This document shows positions 32,355 to 40,881 of a stretch of 64,000 nt of DNA, one piece after another. The stretch covers positions 1 through 64,000 of the forward strand of contig CAIUGM010000005.1 of NCBI GenBank assembly GCA_903898675.1, read 5' to 3'. The DNA is from an uncultured Verrucomicrobiota bacterium. GTDB taxonomy: Bacteria; Verrucomicrobiota; Verrucomicrobiia; Opitutales; Opitutaceae. Below the pieces are notes generated by a model. It was not told the DNA's origin. It saw only the letters and a list, made by a program, of their open reading frames with translations, and did no database searches. Position numbers and translations under genes: made by a program. Every line of letters starts with the position of its first letter. The stretch's first letter is position 1.

Positions 32355-33581
32355 TTAGAAACGCAGTTCGAGGGAAAGGGCGAAGGCGTTGATTGAATTC
32401 TTGTACGTGCCGTCGGCCGTGGCCCCGATCAGCGAGGGCGGGCTGCCCGTGACGGTGCGCGTGCCGCCATCGGCGTAGTGCCACGCGACATTGGCGGCGA
32501 TGTTGCCGGACGTATAGCCGAACCCGAGCGAGTAGAAGCTGCGGTTGCTGTCCGGCACCGCCGGCGTGTACGTCGCATCCGGCGTCGAGTTTTCCGTGTA
32601 GAGGTAGCCGGCGCTCACGTTCCAGTGTTCCGAGAGGTAGCGCGTCGCCCCGATCTCGTAGAAGAGGCCGGACTTCCAGTTGAAGGCCAGCGGCACGTTG
32701 CCGGAGGCCTTGGCGATCGTGACCGTGTTGAACCGGTTCCAGTTGGTCCAGTCGAGGTTCACCTCGAAATTCCACTGCGGGGTCGGGCGGTAGGAGTAGC
32801 CGATGATGGCGACATCCGGGAAGTCGAAGGTGGCCGAGCTCGCCTCGCCGGTGATCAGCGGGATGGTGTCGGTCGTGCCCTTCATTTTGACCGAGGTCGA
32901 GCTCTGGTAGCTGATGCCGAAGCTGTGCTCGGTCGCCGGGCGCCACATCGCGCCGAGGGTATAGCCGATGGCGTCGCCATGGCCCTTGAAGCGGAACAGG
33001 TCGGTCGGGCCGAAGACGCCGAGGGCGCGCCGCAGGTCCGTTGTGACCTTGTTGTAGGTCAGGCCTCCGCCCAGCGATAGCGTCGGTGAAACCTGATAGG
33101 CGGCCGAGAGGTTGAACGTCAGGTAGGTCTGGTCGTTCTTTAGGGCAAAGGTGCGCAGCGGCGAATTGGCCGGCCACTCGGTCGAAAGCCCGAACGGCGC
33201 GTAGAATCCGACGCCGTAGGCCCAGGGACCGTCGGTGGGCTTGAACGAGTAGAAAATCTGCGGGATCGCCTGGTAGCCGTCGTTCATGGACGCGCTGCCG
33301 CTGGCGCTGCTGTAATCCGACGACACGGCGACGTCGTAGACGGTGGCCTCGAGCCGCTGGCCGGGCAGCGAGGTAAGGCCGGCGGGATTGTAGTAAACCG
33401 CGCTCGCATTGTCGGCCGTGGCGACGAACGCGTTGCCGCGCGCCATGGCGAAGGCGTCCTTGAACCCGACACGGGTGCCGGAAGCGAAGCTGGACGGCAG
33501 CGCCGCCAAGGTGAGCAGGACCAGGCCGCCCGTGGCGGCGCGGACGAAGGCAGGGATTAACCGGGTGGAGGCGGAACTCAT
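32355..33581 (-). CDS. FadL/OmpP1 family outer-membrane channel
   Basis: A 408-residue outer-membrane protein. The signal peptide (LVLLTLAALPSSFASG) is followed by the FadL N-terminal pattern: FKDAFAMARGNAFVATADNASAVYYNPAGL, in which NPAGL is the family hallmark. The rest alternates as beta strands and ends in a phenylalanine (ALSLELRF), the signal for barrel insertion by BAM. FadL proteins let hydrophobic compounds such as long-chain fatty acids cross the outer membrane; some import long-chain acyl signals. Its place between two histidine-kinase genes, with 1- and 7-base gaps, is unusual and suggests entry of a lipophilic signal rather than of food. Confidence 0.9.
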   Translation of the reverse strand: MSSASTRLIPAFVRAATGGLVLLTLAALPSSFASGTRVGFKDAFAMARGNAFVATADNASAVYYNPAGLTSLPGQRLEATVYDVAVSSDYSSASGSASMNDGYQAIPQIFYSFKPTDGPWAYGVGFYAPFGLSTEWPANSPLRTFALKNDQTYLTFNLSAAYQVSPTLSLGGGLTYNKVTTDLRRALGVFGPTDLFRFKGHGDAIGYTLGAMWRPATEHSFGISYQSSTSVKMKGTTDTIPLITGEASSATFDFPDVAIIGYSYRPTPQWNFEVNLDWTNWNRFNTVTIAKASGNVPLAFNWKSGLFYEIGATRYLSEHWNVSAGYLYTENSTPDATYTPAVPDSNRSFYSLGFGYTSGNIAANVAWHYADGGTRTVTGSPPSLIGATADGTYKNSINAFALSLELRF

Positions 33582-33582
33582 A

Positions 33583-35574
33583 TTAGCGGGGGAGAGGTAG
33601 CCGGATCACGACGTCAGGGTCGCCGGGCGCGTGGCGCGGGAGCACATCGAGGCTGCCCTGGTGGGCCTCGATGACGCGGCGCGCGATGGTGAGGCCGAGC
33701 CCCACGCCGGTGTTGCGCGTGGTGAAGAAAGGTTCGGTGGCGCGGCCGGCCGACTCGGGGGCAAAGCCGCCGCCGGTGTCGCGCACCTGGATCACGAGTT
33801 CGGCCCGGCCGTCGGAGGTGGGGGCGGCGTTCAGCGACACGGCGAGGCGCGGCTCGCCGCCGGAGGATTGCAGGCCGTTCAGGAAAATCTCTTGGAAGGC
33901 GTGGCCGAGGCTGGCGCGGTTGCAGCGGAGCATGACCGGCGGCAGGTCGCTGCGGACGTCCAGCTCGCCGGCGACGCCGGCGAAATCGCGGGACTTGGCG
34001 AAGCTTGAGCGCAGCAGTTCGTCCAGCGGGGCGAGTTCCGAGGGCGGCGTGTCGGCGCGGGCCAGCAGCAGCATCTGCTCGGTGAAACGCTGGATGCGCT
34101 GCGTCTCGCGGGTCAGGGCGTGCTTCAGCGACTCGCGGAACTCGGCGTTGTTGATCTCGGCGTCGAAGAGCTGCTGGTGGGTCGTGAGCGGCACGAGCGA
34201 GTTGCGGATCTCGTGGGCGAAGCGGCGGGCGATCAGCCCGATGAGCTGGAGGTTGGACGACTCGATCTCGGCACGCTGGGCGGCGTTGAGGCGGGTGAAA
34301 TCCTCCAGCAGCAGCAGGGCGGTCTGCGGGAGCTTGCCGGCCGCGGAGCGCAGCGGGATGACCGAGACGCGGTAGACCGCGGCGGGGGATTCGTGGAAAA
34401 ACGGCTCGACGGTCGCGCCCTTTTCCACGACCTCGTGCAGCTTGACGGCGACGGCGGAGGGCAGGTCGTTGAACTCGACGGGGGCATCGTGGCCACCGCG
34501 CAGAAAACCGGTGATGGCGCGGTTGGCGTAGAGCACGGACAGGTCGGGGCCGGCGACGAGGGCGCCGGTCGTGATGCCGTCGAGCACGCTGGCGAACAGC
34601 CGGTGGCTGCTGACAAGCTGGGTGTGGAGCCAGCTGTTCTTGACCGCGAGCCCCAGTTCCTCGAGGAGGTGGTAGACGAGCAGGAGTTCCTCGTCGGTGA
34701 ACTCGCCGCCCATGAGGCGGCCGCCGAGCACCGCCACGCCCAGCGTGCGCTCCCGGTCGTTGATCGGAATGGCGACCTGGCCGCCCAGCACCTCGAATTC
34801 GCGGACGATCTTCGGGTCCAGCATCGGCGGCGTGCTCGCCCCGGGGGCCCGGAGGATCTGCGGCCGCAGCGTGAGCTGCCGGCCGAGGCCGCTCTTGCGC
34901 GAGAGTGCGAAGCATTCGACGAGTTCCCCCGGCACGCCGATGGCCGCCACGCAGTTCAGGCGCGAATTGTCCGCCGCGGCCACCGCGGGCAGCGCGTCGA
35001 CCGCGCCGGGCTCGAGGAAGATGGCGATGCGCGACACGCCGACCACCTCGCGCAGTTTCAGGATGAAATGCTGCGTGAGCTGACGGTAATCGAGCGAGTA
35101 ACCCAGCACCTGCGAGAAGTCGCGCAACACCTCGAGGGCGGTGGACATGGCGGCCACCTTCGGCAGTGAAACCGGGGCGGGGGCGGGCAGGAGCCCGGCG
35201 GGGTCGGCGGCGATCCGGGAGCCGAGGCGCTGCAGGATGGCGGTGAGGGCCGGCAGGTTGACCGGGCGGAAAAGCACGATGTCCGCCCCGGCGCCCAGGA
35301 CCCGCTGTTGCTGGTCCGTGGCGGTCCCGGCGGGCAGCACCGCGACAAGCGGCAGCTGCGGCACGAGGGCCCGGACGGCGGCGATTTCCCCGAGGGCATC
35401 GGCGCCCAAATCACCGGGTAAAAACACGCACGCTTCAAACGCCCCGGCGGAAAGAGGCGACCGGGCATCGGCCAGGCGGGGTCGAAGGGTGACCTGAAAG
35501 TCGGCGGCGGACGAGAGCGCCGCGATGAGCGGCTGCGCGGGGGTGTCGTCTGTGATTAGGAGAAGCCGGGTCAC
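33583..35574 (-). CDS. Pseudo-receiver/GAF/PAS histidine kinase
   Basis: A 663-residue soluble kinase. Residues 1-125 look like a receiver (LLLITDDTPAQPLIAAL) but the phospho-Asp is not at its place (CVFLPGDLG) and the Lys is Arg (FRPVN), so it is probably not phosphorylated. A GAF domain (about 165-340), a PAS-like domain (about 350-435, FASVLDGITTGALVAGPDLSVLY) and the kinase follow, with H-box FAHEIRNSLVPL (His454) and ATPase motifs VRDTGGGF and GVGLGLTIARRV. It starts with GTG at 35574 and is transcribed divergently from the acyltransferase-methyltransferase gene across a 156-base gap. It is the first gene of the operon with fadL and the receiver-kinase. Confidence 0.88.
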   Translation of the reverse strand: MTRLLLITDDTPAQPLIAALSSAADFQVTLRPRLADARSPLSAGAFEACVFLPGDLGADALGEIAAVRALVPQLPLVAVLPAGTATDQQQRVLGAGADIVLFRPVNLPALTAILQRLGSRIAADPAGLLPAPAPVSLPKVAAMSTALEVLRDFSQVLGYSLDYRQLTQHFILKLREVVGVSRIAIFLEPGAVDALPAVAAADNSRLNCVAAIGVPGELVECFALSRKSGLGRQLTLRPQILRAPGASTPPMLDPKIVREFEVLGGQVAIPINDRERTLGVAVLGGRLMGGEFTDEELLLVYHLLEELGLAVKNSWLHTQLVSSHRLFASVLDGITTGALVAGPDLSVLYANRAITGFLRGGHDAPVEFNDLPSAVAVKLHEVVEKGATVEPFFHESPAAVYRVSVIPLRSAAGKLPQTALLLLEDFTRLNAAQRAEIESSNLQLIGLIARRFAHEIRNSLVPLTTHQQLFDAEINNAEFRESLKHALTRETQRIQRFTEQMLLLARADTPPSELAPLDELLRSSFAKSRDFAGVAGELDVRSDLPPVMLRCNRASLGHAFQEIFLNGLQSSGGEPRLAVSLNAAPTSDGRAELVIQVRDTGGGFAPESAGRATEPFFTTRNTGVGLGLTIARRVIEAHQGSLDVLPRHAPGDPDVVIRLPLPR

Positions 35575-35730
35575 TTCCTGAGCATCTTGGGCAAGAATTT
35601 GGCGGACGGAGCGTTAGTAAGTTTTAAAACACGACACGCACGTCCTTTAATCAATCGCAAAGTGCGGAGTTGTACGTTGATTTTGGCAGCGAAATCCCCA
35701 TCTCTTGCCGCGGCGGGCCGACCACCTGTA

Positions 35731-37428
35731 ATGATAGCCGACTCTTCCCATGTCCATGCGGGGCAAATCCGCACCGATTTCGTCAGTTTTTCCAACCGCA
35801 CCGGGCTCCGGCTGGCGGCCTGTTTGGATCACACCGGCGAATTGCGGACGCGTCCCTGGGTGATCGTCGCCCCCAAGTACGGCGAGACCAAGAAAAACAA
35901 CCTCCAGCTGGCCTACTATCTGGCCGCCAATGGGCTGAATGTTTTGCGCTTCGACCAGTCGAACCACATCGGCGAAAGCGAGGGGCGGATGCAGGATTTC
36001 GCGCTGCCGGGAGTCGTGGACGACATCATCGGCTGCCTCGATTACCTCGAGCAGGAGCAGGGTGCGCCCCGGGCGGTGCTCGTTTCCAACAGCCTGTCGG
36101 CCCGCTGCGCCTTCCGCGCGGCCGCCCGCGATGCCCGGATCAGCAAACTGATCAGTGTCGCCGGGGTGGTCAACATGCAGGCCACGCTGCGGGAGGTTTA
36201 CCGGGAGGACATCTTCGGCACCTACCTGGAGGGCCGGCATTGGGGCCTGACGGACATTCTCGGTTTTGACATCAACGGGGAAATCTTCCTCGGCACCGCC
36301 GTCGAGGCCGGCATGCACGACCTGTCCGGCACTGTGGCGGACATCGCGGGGCTGCGGGTGCCGCTGGTGTACTTTTACGGCATGAGTGACGCGTGGATCA
36401 GCTACGATGACGTCAGGCGCGCCACGGCCGGCCAACCGCGCAGCCACCTGATTGCGGTCGAGGGTGCCATGCATGAGGTCCGGGAAAATCCGCGGGCGGC
36501 GGAGGACGTCTTCCGCCAGATCGTCTGGTTCAGCCGGTCCGACGCCGCCTACCCGGGCGCCGGGCAGGCCCCCCTGCAGATCCCGGACAAGAAGATCGTG
36601 ATCGCACAGAACCGCCAGGAACGCGAGCGGATGCGCCGCTCGGAGACACCGGTCGGGACGGAAACGGATTTCTGGTCGGGCTACCTGGAGAAATACAGCG
36701 TGCTGGAGAAATCCGACGATTACCGCGCCTACATCGAGCTGCTGGGGCGGCTCTGCGCCTTCCGGCCCGGCGCGCTCATCCTCGATGCGGGGTGCGGCAA
36801 CGGCATGTTCGGCCTCTGGGTCGTGCGGGAGGCACTCCGCCAGCGGCGGGTGACCACCGTGACCAACCTGCCGTCGCTCTACGTCGGCCTCGACCTGACC
36901 GAGCGCGGCCTGAACGACGCCATGGGCCACCACGGCCGCGCGCTCGGCCAGAGCCTGGCCGACCCCGTGCCCAAGGCCCTGCCCGGGACCGGCTACGCGC
37001 AGTTTGATTTCAACGACCTGACCGATGCGGCCGGCACGCCGCGGCTGCCGTTTGCGGACAACACCTTTGACGTCGTGTGCTGCAGCCTCGTGCTGTCCTA
37101 CCTCAAGCGGCCGCACGCCCTGCTGCAGGAACTCCGCCGTGTGGCGCGGCCCGGCGCGGTCGTGGTGCTTTCCAGCATGAAGCCGCACTGCGACATGTCG
37201 GTCATCTACCGGGATTTCATCACGCAGCAGGTGACGGAGACGGAGGTCGAGTCCGCCCGCGACCTCCTGCGCGCCGCGGGCAAGATCCGGCTCAAGGAGG
37301 AGATCGGCCACTACGCGTTCTTCTCCGACACCGAGCTGGCCGCCCTGGCCGCCGAGGCCGGTTTCACGGTTCACGAAAGCTTCAACTCACTCGGCCAGCA
37401 GGCGATCGTGATCAAGGCGCAGAAGTGA
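35731..37428 (+). CDS. LuxD-like acyl-transferase/thioesterase fused to SAM methyltransferase
   Basis: A 565-residue fusion. Residues about 1-300 form an alpha/beta hydrolase like LuxD, the lux-specific acyl-ACP thioesterase: AANGLNVLRFDQSNHIGESEG, then SNSLSAR with nucleophile Ser121, GMSDAW with Asp220 and AMHEVREN with His248. LuxD has Ser114, Asp211 and His241 at nearly the same spacing. Residues about 320-565 are a class I methyltransferase, with motif I ILDAGCGNGMFG (350-361) and VVCCSLVLSYLKRPHALLQE. A release-then-methylate enzyme making a fatty-acid methyl ester is the natural inference. ATG at 35731 is preferred, since upstream codons look non-coding. The stop overlaps the next gene's GTG (GTGA), so the kinase is translationally coupled. 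Confidence 0.85.
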   Translation: MIADSSHVHAGQIRTDFVSFSNRTGLRLAACLDHTGELRTRPWVIVAPKYGETKKNNLQLAYYLAANGLNVLRFDQSNHIGESEGRMQDFALPGVVDDIIGCLDYLEQEQGAPRAVLVSNSLSARCAFRAAARDARISKLISVAGVVNMQATLREVYREDIFGTYLEGRHWGLTDILGFDINGEIFLGTAVEAGMHDLSGTVADIAGLRVPLVYFYGMSDAWISYDDVRRATAGQPRSHLIAVEGAMHEVRENPRAAEDVFRQIVWFSRSDAAYPGAGQAPLQIPDKKIVIAQNRQERERMRRSETPVGTETDFWSGYLEKYSVLEKSDDYRAYIELLGRLCAFRPGALILDAGCGNGMFGLWVVREALRQRRVTTVTNLPSLYVGLDLTERGLNDAMGHHGRALGQSLADPVPKALPGTGYAQFDFNDLTDAAGTPRLPFADNTFDVVCCSLVLSYLKRPHALLQELRRVARPGAVVVLSSMKPHCDMSVIYRDFITQQVTETEVESARDLLRAAGKIRLKEEIGHYAFFSDTELAALAAEAGFTVHESFNSLGQQAIVIKAQK

Positions 37429-39521
37429 CCCGTTACCTGATCATCTCCTCGTTCCTGAACTTCCTGGCGGCGGGGATGCTGGCGTTTGCGGTGGTGGTGC
37501 GCGGGCGGAAAAATATCATCAACATCAGCTTTGGCGTCTTCGCCCTGATGATCGGCAGCTGGTCGGCCGGCTACTGCCTCTGGCAGGTTTCGACCGAGGC
37601 GGGGCGGGCGCTGTTTTTCTGCCGGCTGCTGATGGTCTTCGCCTATTTCCTCCCGGTCAGTTTCCTGAACTTCGTGGCCGCGCTGTGCGGCGAGGACCGC
37701 CGCTGGTGGGTCCGGATCGGCTACGGGCTGTCGTTCGGGTTCACGATCCTGAACTTCACCCCGCTCATGGTCTCGCACGTGGCGACCATCCAGAGCTTCC
37801 CCTTCTGGCCGATGGCCGGGCGGCTTTACTGGCTGTACCTGGTGTTCTTCTCGGTGATCACCCTGCACGCCGCGTGGCTGCTGGTGAAAAACCTCCGCAC
37901 GGCGACCGGCGGCCGCGCCACGCAGCTGCGCAGCATCCTGGCCGCCTCGATCGTCGGGTTTGGCGGCGGCGTGACCAACTTCCCGCTGTGGTACGGCGTG
38001 CATGTGCCCCCGCTGGGCAACCCGCTCGTCTTTCTCTACCTCCTGATCATGGCGCACGCCGTGTCGCGCTACCAGCTGCCGCTGGTCACCTACGATTTCA
38101 TCCATGCCGCGGTCTACATCGGCTTCAGCGTGACCCTGGCCGTGATGTACCTGTTCGGGCTGGCGACCGTGGCGCCGCTCTTCGACTACCAGCTGACGTC
38201 GGAGCTCATGCTGACCCACTTTGTGCTCTGCGTGGTCGTGGCCTTATTCTTCATCTGGGCCGTGCCCCGGCTCAGCCGGGCGGCCGACCGGCTGCTGGCC
38301 CAGACCTTCCTGCGCCGGCGGAACACGCAGCAGCTCCAGCTCAAGGAACTGGGCCACCGCATCGTGGCGCTCGGCACCGAGCAGGAGATCTTCGAGAATT
38401 CGGTGCGCGAGATCACCCGCGCCTTCAACCTGACCAGCGCCGCCGTCTATGCGCGCGGGGAATTCGACAGCGACTACCAGCTGCGGGCCCGCCACGGCTG
38501 GACGCGCTGCCCGCCCGCGCTGCCGATCGACTCCGTGCTGATCCGGGTCCTGCAGCAGCGCATGGCGCCGCTGCTGCTGGACGGCTCGGAGATGGAACTG
38601 CCCGCCGGGGTGGTGGTGGAGCTCGACGCGCTCCGCGAGCAGCTGCCGGTCGCGGCGGTCTTCCCCATCGCGAGCGACGATTTTCTCTCCGGGATCCTGT
38701 TGCTCGGCGTCCGCGAGGACGGCGAGCGCTACACCGAGGCGGAGCTGACGCTGCTGGAATCGACCGGCCTGCAGATCGCCGTCACGCTCCGGGCGCGCCA
38801 GCTCGAGCGCCGCGCGAGCCAGACCGAGAAGCTGATCTCGCTCGGCACGCTCGCGGCCGGCCTGGCGCACGAGCTGCGCAACCCGCTCGTGTCGATCCAG
38901 ACCTTTTCCGCCCTGCTCAAGGAGCGCGGGACCGAGCTGGATTTCCAGCAGGAATTCAGCGCGGTCGTGCAGCGCGACGTGAACCGGATCGCCAGCATCG
39001 TCGAGAACGTCGCGGCTTTCGCCGAGAGCAACAAGGTCCAGATGACGGCCGTCAACCTGTCCGAGGTGCTGGCCGCTGCCGCCGAGATCGTGCGGCCCGA
39101 GCTGCTGCGGGCGGAGGTGGAGCTGATGTTGCCGGCGGCCGAGGCGCCGCGGGTCAACGCCAACTACAGCCAGCTGCTCCAGGTTTTCCTCAACCTCATG
39201 CAGAACGCCGTCCAGGCCATGGAAGGCCGCCCGGACAGCCGCCTCACGGTCGCGTTCGAGCTGCGCCCCGACGGCCCGCAGCCGCTTATCTGCGTGACTC
39301 TCGTCGACAATGGGCCCGGGATCGACCCGGCCATGCTGGCGCACATCTTCGAACCCTTCACCACCACCAAGTCCATGGGCGTGCGCCGCGGCAAGCACGG
39401 CATGGGCCTCGGTCTCGCCATCGTGAAGCGCATCATCCAGCACCACCACGGTGAGATTCACGTCGCCAGCGCGGTCGGCGAGGGCACCACGTTCCGCGTC
39501 TACCTGCCCCAGATGGCCTGA
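37425..39521 (+). CDS. Multi-pass membrane sensor histidine kinase with GAF domain
   Basis: A 698-residue kinase starting with GTG at 37425, four bases before the upstream stop. The N-terminus (about 1-275) has some eight membrane helices with short loops, like the HisKA_7TM type of sensor region, beginning YLIISSFLNFLAAGMLAFAV. A GAF domain (about 305-460) precedes the kinase core: H-box LAAGLAHELRNPLVSI (His482) and ATPase motifs LVDNGPGIDPAML, GMGLGLAIVKRI. Sensors with a large membrane region and no periplasmic domain often detect lipophilic or small membrane ligands. Alternative: it resembles PrsK kinases of PEP-CTERM systems. Coupling to the methyltransferase fusion argues that it senses that enzyme's product. 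Confidence 0.9.
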   Translation: MTRYLIISSFLNFLAAGMLAFAVVVRGRKNIINISFGVFALMIGSWSAGYCLWQVSTEAGRALFFCRLLMVFAYFLPVSFLNFVAALCGEDRRWWVRIGYGLSFGFTILNFTPLMVSHVATIQSFPFWPMAGRLYWLYLVFFSVITLHAAWLLVKNLRTATGGRATQLRSILAASIVGFGGGVTNFPLWYGVHVPPLGNPLVFLYLLIMAHAVSRYQLPLVTYDFIHAAVYIGFSVTLAVMYLFGLATVAPLFDYQLTSELMLTHFVLCVVVALFFIWAVPRLSRAADRLLAQTFLRRRNTQQLQLKELGHRIVALGTEQEIFENSVREITRAFNLTSAAVYARGEFDSDYQLRARHGWTRCPPALPIDSVLIRVLQQRMAPLLLDGSEMELPAGVVVELDALREQLPVAAVFPIASDDFLSGILLLGVREDGERYTEAELTLLESTGLQIAVTLRARQLERRASQTEKLISLGTLAAGLAHELRNPLVSIQTFSALLKERGTELDFQQEFSAVVQRDVNRIASIVENVAAFAESNKVQMTAVNLSEVLAAAAEIVRPELLRAEVELMLPAAEAPRVNANYSQLLQVFLNLMQNAVQAMEGRPDSRLTVAFELRPDGPQPLICVTLVDNGPGIDPAMLAHIFEPFTTTKSMGVRRGKHGMGLGLAIVKRIIQHHHGEIHVASAVGEGTTFRVYLPQMA

Positions 39522-39525
39522 GCCG

Positions 39526-40875
39526 ATGATCGAGAAAATCACCCAGCAGAAACTGACCGGACCGACCGCCCTGCGGGCGCTGGCCCGGGCGTTTGCGAAC
39601 TTCGGTGATTTCGACCGGTTTGTCGCGGGCCTGCAATCCGCGCTCGAGCATTCCTCCCTCTTTGAGAAGACGACCATCATGCTGGACCGCTCGCTGGCGG
39701 AGGGCATCAAGCCGTTCGCCAGCGGCGTGCTGAACCTGCCGCTGACCGGCGGGGCGCTGCGCCACGGCGTGCTGCAGGCGGCGCCCGGCGGCGAGCACCG
39801 CCAGTTCGGTGCGGAGGACCTGCACCTGCTGGCGGGCCTGGCCGATTTCCTCGCCGCGGTGCTGGACCAGGCCGTCCGCATGCAGGACGCGCAGCGGAGC
39901 CGCGAACTCCTGCGGTTTTTGCTCAACCAGGCGCCGATCGGGCTCGCCGCCTACACCCCGGACCGCCGGCCGCTGGTCGCCAACGACCTGGCCGGGCAGT
40001 GGCTGGGCGAGGCGGGTCCGCCCTTCCTCGAGATCGAGTCCGGCGCGGAAAACTTCTACCTGCGCACCGGTGGAAAGCTGATCTACGGCGAGGCGCGGCG
40101 GGCGCCCGACGGCGTCTGGATTTTTGCGCTGCATGACCTGACCCCGGGCCAGGTGCGGCTGATGGAATCGCTCCAGCGCGAGACCTTCCGCGGGCTCGTG
40201 GAGCAGCACCCGGTCAGCTTCGCCCTCGTGGAATCGGCGCAGGTGCGCGAGGGCGTGCTGCGCCAGCTGCCGGAGCTGCGGCAGGCGCTCGAGCGGAACG
40301 AGATCGCGGGGCCCTATGATGCCAACCGCATCGGCATCGTGCTGTCGGGCACCGGCGGCGCCGCCGCCCGGTCGCGCCTGCGCGCCTGGCAGAATGTTTT
40401 CCGGGATCCCGGCGTGCTGCGGGTGGGCTTTGCCGAGCTCGGGCGGGATGGCATGGCGCCCGATGCGCTGCTTGGGGCGGCCCTGCGCAGCAGTTCGCCC
40501 TACCGGGAGATGGTGCGGCCGGCCGTGCTGGTGCATGAGGGCGATGCCGGCGTGCTCGACGCGATCGGGATGATCCTCGGGAAGGAGTATCGCGTGGTCA
40601 AAAGCACGCAGCTGGAGCGGACGCGCGAGTTCCTCCGGCGCGAGGAGTTCGATCTGTTCATGGCCGACCTCGACCTGCGCGGCACGGTCAGCGGCGTGGA
40701 CCTGGCGCGCGAGGCCGTCGCCGTGCAGCCGCGGATCAAGGCCCTTTTCACGAGCGTGAACTACCCGCCGTATGAGTTCCCGCCGCAGCTGGCCGCGGAG
40801 GGCGCGGTGGTGGTCCAGAAGCCGTTCACGCCGGAGAGTCTCCGGCAGACGGTGCGGAACCGGCTGGGATCCTGA
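39526..40875 (+). CDS. GAF/PAS-like protein with C-terminal receiver domain
   Basis: A 449-residue soluble protein, starting 4 bases after the kinase stop. A GAF-like region (about 15-115) is followed by a PAS-like region (FLLNQAPIGLAAYTPDRRPL, about 130-215), a middle domain (about 220-320, with NRIGIVLSGTGGAAARSRL, faintly like a degenerate GGDEF fold) and a C-terminal receiver (about 325-449). The receiver is intact: LFMADLDLRG with phospho-acceptor Asp381 and QKPF with Lys432. There is no DNA-binding domain and no kinase, so output is probably by protein contact or by a middle domain I cannot identify. It is probably the partner of the kinase at 37425. Confidence 0.82.
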   Translation: MIEKITQQKLTGPTALRALARAFANFGDFDRFVAGLQSALEHSSLFEKTTIMLDRSLAEGIKPFASGVLNLPLTGGALRHGVLQAAPGGEHRQFGAEDLHLLAGLADFLAAVLDQAVRMQDAQRSRELLRFLLNQAPIGLAAYTPDRRPLVANDLAGQWLGEAGPPFLEIESGAENFYLRTGGKLIYGEARRAPDGVWIFALHDLTPGQVRLMESLQRETFRGLVEQHPVSFALVESAQVREGVLRQLPELRQALERNEIAGPYDANRIGIVLSGTGGAAARSRLRAWQNVFRDPGVLRVGFAELGRDGMAPDALLGAALRSSSPYREMVRPAVLVHEGDAGVLDAIGMILGKEYRVVKSTQLERTREFLRREEFDLFMADLDLRGTVSGVDLAREAVAVQPRIKALFTSVNYPPYEFPPQLAAEGAVVVQKPFTPESLRQTVRNRLGS

Positions 40876-40881
40876 CGGCGG

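Noticed and set aside
37425-40875. PrsK/PrsR-type PEP-CTERM regulators
   Set aside because: The kinase architecture is similar and a PEP-CTERM protein is in the window, but no exosortase or exopolysaccharide genes are near, the receiver protein lacks a DNA-binding domain, and the kinase is coupled to the acyltransferase fusion. Kept only as an alternative.
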